Origin: JARRKC01 sp037388505
GTDB lineage: Bacteria > Acidobacteriota > UBA6911 > RPQK01 > JAPXNP01
NCBI GenBank assembly: GCA_037388505.1
Contig: JARRKC010000012.1
Coordinates: forward strand, 1-64,000
Length of the DNA stretch: 64,000 nucleotides
Direction of reading: 5' to 3'
The notes beneath the pieces were generated by a model. It ran no database searches, was not told where the DNA came from, and saw only the letters and a program-made list of their open reading frames with translations. The translations under genes and the position numbers were made by a program. Below are positions 60,587 to 64,000 of the stretch, in pieces. Position 1 is the stretch's first letter. Each line of letters opens with the position of its first letter.

Positions 60587-62198
60587 TCCAGCATGGTGGA
60601 TCCTGCTTCGGCGATACTCTGATCCGAAAAGGGTTCCACTCCTTCATATTGCTCCAAAGTTCTCTGGGCAAAGGCCCAAGAACCTGGTGGTTACCCTGCA
60701 CCTCGTACTCGCCCTCAACATGGTGATCACCAGTGCCGATATCGTATTCGATCAAGTAGGAGGTTTCCATATTCCCCTCCCAATCAAAGAGCAGGGCGCC
60801 GGTGTGGCGATCATATTCGAGCACGGTTCCGTTTCCGGGGGTGAAGATTCTGGGGCACTGGCTGACCGGGCCGGTCATGGAGGAGACCGGCGCTGCAGGA
60901 AAGAGCTTCCTGGATAGATCGTCGCATTGGGAGAAGAAAGCCGCCATCCGATCCTTCAACTGATCGGCCACGTCCGGCTCCTGCCCGATCAGGTTGGTCG
61001 TCTCCTTCGGATCGAGGACCAGGTCATAGAGTTCTTCGGTGGAAATGTATTTCCAGCGTCCGACCCTGACCGCTCGGATCCATTCGTCTTCGCGGGACTT
61101 CGGAGTCTGATTCCCTCCCGATACGGATTCCATGTAGAGCGGGCGGTCGGGACGGCTCTGGAACAGATCGACACCCTGAACGCCGCGCGGTTTTTCGAAA
61201 TCGAGGAGGTGCGCGATCGTCGGGAGAACATCGATCTGGCTGACGGGGTCCGAAACGACCAGGCCCGCGGGAACGTGTCCGGGCCAGGATAGAATCAACG
61301 GGATGTGGATCAGTTCCTCGTAGAGCTTGGCGTGCAGCGACGTCGAGGCGTGACCGACGAAGCCGTGGTCCAGCAGTTCCTCACCATGGTCGGCCGACAA
61401 GATGATGAGCGTGGAATCCGTGAGCCCTCTCTCCCGGAGGAGTCCGAGGATCTTCCCAAAGAGACGGTCCACGCGCCTCATCTCGGCATCGTACAAGGCG
61501 TCCAGAATCGGTTTGTCCCCGGGTTCGAACTGAACCGAACCGAAGGGGACGATCGCGCCGTTGAGAACTGCCCGGATGCCGGGTCGCTGGTCAAGTTCTT
61601 CGAGAGGTGCGGGGAGGTCGGATGGATCGGGTGGATGGTAGGGCTGATGGACCATGGTGGTGTGGTACCAGATGAAGAAGGACTTCCCATCGGCTTGGGC
61701 ATTCTTCGTCAGCCAGTTCATGATGGCGGAGGATTCACGGTCACCGAGATAGGGGCGGTCGATCGGAGAGAGTCCGAGATGAAGGTAGTAGGGGGCGAAC
61801 GTAAAGAAATTCAGGTTAGGCACCTCGTATCCGGCGGCTCGGAACATCTTCGTCAACGTCATCAGGGTCGGCGATCCCATTCGATCGCGACTGTCGATCC
61901 CGTGGACGCGTGGATACAACCCGGTGAGGATCGAGACCAGACCTGGCGCCGTCCAGGCGGAAGTGCTGTAGGCGTCTTTGAAAATCGTCCCCGACCTTGC
62001 CCAGCGGTCGATGTTGGGAGTTGTTTCTCCGCGATAGCCGAAAGTGCCGAACCGGTCGGCACGGCAGGAGTCGATCGTGAACAGGATCACGTTGGGTTTG
62101 GCAACCGCCCAGCCCTGCATGAGGATGAGTGAAAGAACAGCAGCCAGAAGGGGAATTCGCATCGATCGCAGGGCCATGAATCCTCGAACGGCAAACAT
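60561..62198 (-). CDS. Sulfatase-superfamily protein lacking the formylglycine Cys, secreted
   Basis: A protein of about 545 residues. The ATG at 62198 has GGAGAAG upstream and is followed by a signal peptide (RIPLLAAVLSLILMQGWAVA); ATGs at 62177 and 62162 are alternatives. The core is alkaline-phosphatase-like: NVILFTIDSCRADRFG, TTPNIDRWARSGTIFKDAYS, IILSADHGEELLDHGF (D-H-G) and HIPLILSWPG. The C/S-x-P-x-R site is replaced by STSAWTAPGLVSILTG, so FGE modification is impossible; Thr may serve as nucleophile, as in phosphotransferases of this superfamily. A 140-residue beta-rich tail follows. It overlaps coaE. Confidence 0.85.
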   Translation of the reverse strand: MFAVRGFMALRSMRIPLLAAVLSLILMQGWAVAKPNVILFTIDSCRADRFGTFGYRGETTPNIDRWARSGTIFKDAYSTSAWTAPGLVSILTGLYPRVHGIDSRDRMGSPTLMTLTKMFRAAGYEVPNLNFFTFAPYYLHLGLSPIDRPYLGDRESSAIMNWLTKNAQADGKSFFIWYHTTMVHQPYHPPDPSDLPAPLEELDQRPGIRAVLNGAIVPFGSVQFEPGDKPILDALYDAEMRRVDRLFGKILGLLRERGLTDSTLIILSADHGEELLDHGFVGHASTSLHAKLYEELIHIPLILSWPGHVPAGLVVSDPVSQIDVLPTIAHLLDFEKPRGVQGVDLFQSRPDRPLYMESVSGGNQTPKSREDEWIRAVRVGRWKYISTEELYDLVLDPKETTNLIGQEPDVADQLKDRMAAFFSQCDDLSRKLFPAAPVSSMTGPVSQCPRIFTPGNGTVLEYDRHTGALLFDWEGNMETSYLIEYDIGTGDHHVEGEYEVQGNHQVLGPLPRELWSNMKEWNPFRIRVSPKQDPPCWSEWVEFRF

Positions 62199-62303
62199 GA
62201 ACGGGCTTCTCCAGTAAGCCAGAGATCCCGGACGAGTTTTGGGGCCATCGACGTGCTTCCGCGATACCCCATCCCGTGGTGAAAATGATAGCATCTCGTT
62301 CCC

Positions 62304-63023
62304 ATGGCAGCGGGGTACTATGGGATCTTCGAGGCACTGCCGGAATTCCTGAAACGGCGTATTCATCCACTCGAATTTGCCATTCGGGATTTCGTGCGGT
62401 CCGCCGCGCGCGAGGCTCCCGGTGTGGTGATCGATGCGGGGGCTGGGGAGTCCCGTTTTCGTGACTTCTTCACGCGCAGTCGATACGTGGGGATCGACCG
62501 TGGCATTGGAGATGCGGGATGGGATTACGGCGCTCTCGACGTGATCGCCGATTTGGCTTGGATGCCCGTTCGCTCTGGAAGTGCCGACCTCGTTCTGAAT
62601 ACCCAGGTGCTCGAACATGTTCCCGACCCGCGCAAGTCGATTGAAGAAATGGCCAGGATGCTGAAACCGGGCGGCCGTCTCTTCCTGACTGCTCCCCAGG
62701 GTTGGCCGGAGCACCAGCAACCCCACGATTTCTTCCGGTTCACCAGGTTCTCGCTCGAAGGCCTCCTCCGGGACACCGGTTTCTCCCGCTGGGCAATCGA
62801 TCCCATGGGGGGATACTTTCACTATCTCGGCCACCGTCTTTCCTACATTCCCAAGACCGTGTTCTTCGAGCGCAGGGGGCTGTGGAGAGTCCTGTTGTTT
62901 CCGGCCGAACTCCTGAGCATGGGAACCTTCTGCTTTTTAACGCCTCTGGTCTGCTACTACCTCGATCGCATGGATGCGAAGCGGGAGTTCACGCTCGGGT
63001 ATAGGGTCCGGGCGGTCAAGTGA
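62304..63023 (+). CDS. SAM-dependent methyltransferase, class I
   Basis: A 239-residue methyltransferase of the UbiE/UbiG-like type. SAM motif I is VVIDAGAGESRFRDFF, motif II follows in YVGIDRGIGDAGWDY, motif post-I reads MPVRSGSADLVLNTQVLEHV and motif III is MLKPGGRLFLTAPQ. HQQPHDFFRFTRFSLEGLL is typical of methyltransferases in polysaccharide clusters. The C-terminal 40 residues include a hydrophobic stretch (LLFPAELLSMGTFCFLTPLV) that may tether it to the membrane. The substrate is unknown. The repeat element at 63026 begins right after its stop. Confidence 0.85.
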   Translation: MAAGYYGIFEALPEFLKRRIHPLEFAIRDFVRSAAREAPGVVIDAGAGESRFRDFFTRSRYVGIDRGIGDAGWDYGALDVIADLAWMPVRSGSADLVLNTQVLEHVPDPRKSIEEMARMLKPGGRLFLTAPQGWPEHQQPHDFFRFTRFSLEGLLRDTGFSRWAIDPMGGYFHYLGHRLSYIPKTVFFERRGLWRVLLFPAELLSMGTFCFLTPLVCYYLDRMDAKREFTLGYRVRAVK

Positions 63024-63025
63024 AT

Positions 63026-63235
63026 TTGAGATTTACGATTTGAGCGGAACACGGACCGACACGGACGGACACGGACGGACACGGACCGACACGGACCGAC
63101 ACGGACGGGACGATCGCCAATCTCCCAAATCTCTGAAATCCCTCAACCCCTCAACTCCTTAATCCCTCAACCCCTTAATCCCTCAATCCCTCACTCCTCA
63201 AATTCGCAACTCGTGAATCGGCAATCGGAAATCCC
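63026..63235. repeat. Compound intergenic repeat with CGGACGGACA array
   Basis: ATTTGAGATTTACGATTTGA (from 63025) is the left arm. From 63050 to 63109 about six units of CGGACCGACA / CGGACGGACA follow. From 63119 to 63235 come C-rich words (ATCCCTCA, ACCCCTCA, AATCCCTC) and finally AATCGGCAATCGGAAATCC. The order is the same as in 47100-47456. It separates the methyltransferase from the tmRNA gene. Confidence 0.75.
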
Positions 63236-63290
63236 CGCAACCTTCGGCACCGCTCGGACGTCTTTGATGGTAGAGTTGCAGCAAAGAAAG

Positions 63291-63649
63291 GGGGCGAACA
63301 GGATTCGACGGAAGCAGTTGATGCAGTAGGTGCATGCCGAGGTGGCCGTACCTCGTAAAAAGATGGCCAACAAAAAATAAGTGCCAACAATCAGTTAGCC
63401 TTAGCTGCGTAACCATCGCAGCCGTTCCACCGATTCAGTTCGCGGGGTCGGCAGGAATGTCATATCAGCGAACTTGTTGGCGGTTGCCGGTTTTTCCAGG
63501 GCGCCGCTGAGACCCTTTCTGGAGAATCGCGCCCGGGTCTCTTGGCCGGTTTCGAATGCCCGGACGCGGTAAAATCGAAGCCGGATAAGCGTGTAGAGCT
63601 TGCTGTTGAAGGCTTTCGGACGTGGGTTCGATTCCCACCGCCTCCACCA
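63291..63649 (+). ncRNA. ssrA: Transfer-messenger RNA (tmRNA)
   Basis: A 359-base RNA starting GGGGGCGAACAGGATTCGAC and ending GGTTCGATTCCCACCGCCTCC ACCA, with the tRNA-like acceptor and T-arm at its ends. The tag frame is GCC AAC AAT CAG TTA GCC TTA, then GCT GCG TAA (63383-63412), giving ANNQLALAA. The first GCC is preceded by ATAAGT, resembling the base context of the E. coli resume codon. It rescues stalled ribosomes together with SmpB, whose gene is not in the window. The 3' CCA is encoded. Confidence 0.95.
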
Positions 63650-63689
63650 ACCCGAGCATTTTGTGGGGAGTTCCTGCGCTACTGTCTTC

Positions 63690-63719
63690 TTGACAGGAAG
63701 TCCGGGCGCTACTTATACT
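63690..63719 (+). promoter_or_regulatory. Sigma-70-type promoter
   Basis: TTGACA (63690-63695) and TATACT (63714-63719) are separated by 18 bases. Transcription would begin near 63726, about 80 bases before the GTG at 63806. Confidence 0.65.
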
Positions 63720-63805
63720 TATCCGGGTCTGGCATCCGGGGAAAAGAGCTACAAGGGGGAGAGCGTCTGTTCAGCCGTTTTTTTCCGTCTGGTGGGAGGG
63801 GCTCG

Positions 63806-64000
63806 GTGAAGAAGGACTCGAAAGGGGACTTCACCGTCACGATCTCCCGGGCGGACCTCACTTCTGGCCGATCGTTCAGTGTCTCCGCCAGGCTGCTCGT
63901 TTCCGGCTTTCTGGTGGCGTTGTGCTGTTTGACCGGTGTCAGTCTCTCGGCCCTTCATTACTACCGCATGTGGATTCGGGCAGGAGACTACTCACGTCTT
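63806..64000 (+). CDS. N-terminal part of a membrane-anchored protein (cut by window edge)
   Basis: The GTG at 63806 has GGAGGGG eight bases upstream and a promoter at 63690. The 65 visible residues start KKDSKGDFTVTISRADLTSG, then ARLLVSGFLVALCCLTGVSL as a transmembrane helix, then HYYRMWIRAGDYSRL, which looks like the beginning of a coiled coil. This opening resembles cytoplasmic-membrane-anchored M23 peptidases, but the catalytic domain, if any, lies outside the window. Confidence 0.7.
   Translation, partial: MKKDSKGDFTVTISRADLTSGRSFSVSARLLVSGFLVALCCLTGVSLSALHYYRMWIRAGDYSRL

Noticed and set aside
63365..63380. Short tmRNA tag ANKK
   Set aside because: Frame GCC AAC AAA AAA TAA is too short and lacks the ALAA end; the frame at 63383 fits known tags.

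Overview
The window is a GC-rich bacterial chromosome segment with about 50 protein genes, an initiator tRNA, the tmRNA gene and an unusual load of short repeats between genes. The likeliest source is an Acidobacteriota-like Gram-negative. This rests on a secreted glycine-rich protein opening with PDFSGTWK, on DUF4097 and CsgG-type envelope proteins beside an ECF sigma/anti-sigma pair, on a TMTC-like mannosyltransferase with TPRs, and on a GldA/GldFG/DUF4340 transporter. This is inference from protein style; no marker gene was compared.

Layout. 0-4.6 kb: amidase, BamE-like secreted protein, CsgG-family protein, GT-C membrane glycosyltransferase. 4.7-13.6 kb: a plant-polysaccharide block (GH2, GH51 arabinofuranosidase, a GH65/GH95-like lipoprotein, GH43), interrupted by a HEPN/MNT toxin-antitoxin pair whose MNT half carries a HicB-like ribbon-helix-helix and whose promoter carries a perfect palindrome. 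13.8-23.3 kb: Nramp-like transporter, glycine-rich protein, tRNA-fMet, FGE-like lipoprotein, a frameshifted CCA-adding enzyme, NhaD-type antiporter, a Cys-to-Ser low-molecular-weight phosphatase homologue and a CBM9-like secreted protein. 23.8-27.3 kb: an operon of ECF sigma factor, zinc-finger/HEAT-like anti-sigma factor and DUF4097 protein, then a Nudix hydrolase. 27.4-35.4 kb: GT-C/TPR protein, TAT-exported sugar-isomerase-like protein, and the GldA / fused GldF-GldG / DUF4340 operon. 35.6-38.1 kb: a deleted Bcp peroxiredoxin and a CarH-like B12/light regulator with a co-transcribed SDR. 38.2-49.5 kb: surface polysaccharide genes (two GT-C proteins, one with an in-frame stop; DUF5989, SxtJ-like and carbamoyltransferase; rfbB-rfbA), with an M24 peptidase and a PlsC acyltransferase. 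49.7-64 kb: polA lacking the proofreading motif, a second ECF sigma/anti-sigma operon ending in a protease-dead HtrA with two PDZ domains, uvrA, a deoxyhypusine-synthase-like protein, a GT2, coaE, a sulfatase-superfamily protein, a methyltransferase, ssrA, and the start of a membrane protein cut by the window edge.

Themes. (1) Envelope: two ECF circuits, CsgG, surface glycan assembly and several lipoproteins. (2) Homologues of enzymes that appear to have lost their active site: pseudo-HtrA, Cys-to-Ser LMW-PTP, sulfatase without the formylglycine Cys, Nramp without DPGN, Pol I without the exo I motif. (3) Three disrupted genes (cca, bcp, a GT-C gene), either real decay or assembly error. (4) Intergenic repeats: 8-nt arrays arranged as complementary arms, 10-nt arrays, G-quadruplex-capable tracts, a ~130-bp dispersed element in three copies, and a ~177-bp imperfect palindrome before uvrA. 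The most interesting candidates are the RHH-MNT/HEPN module with its operator, the ECF / anti-sigma / pseudo-HtrA operon and the compound repeat elements.
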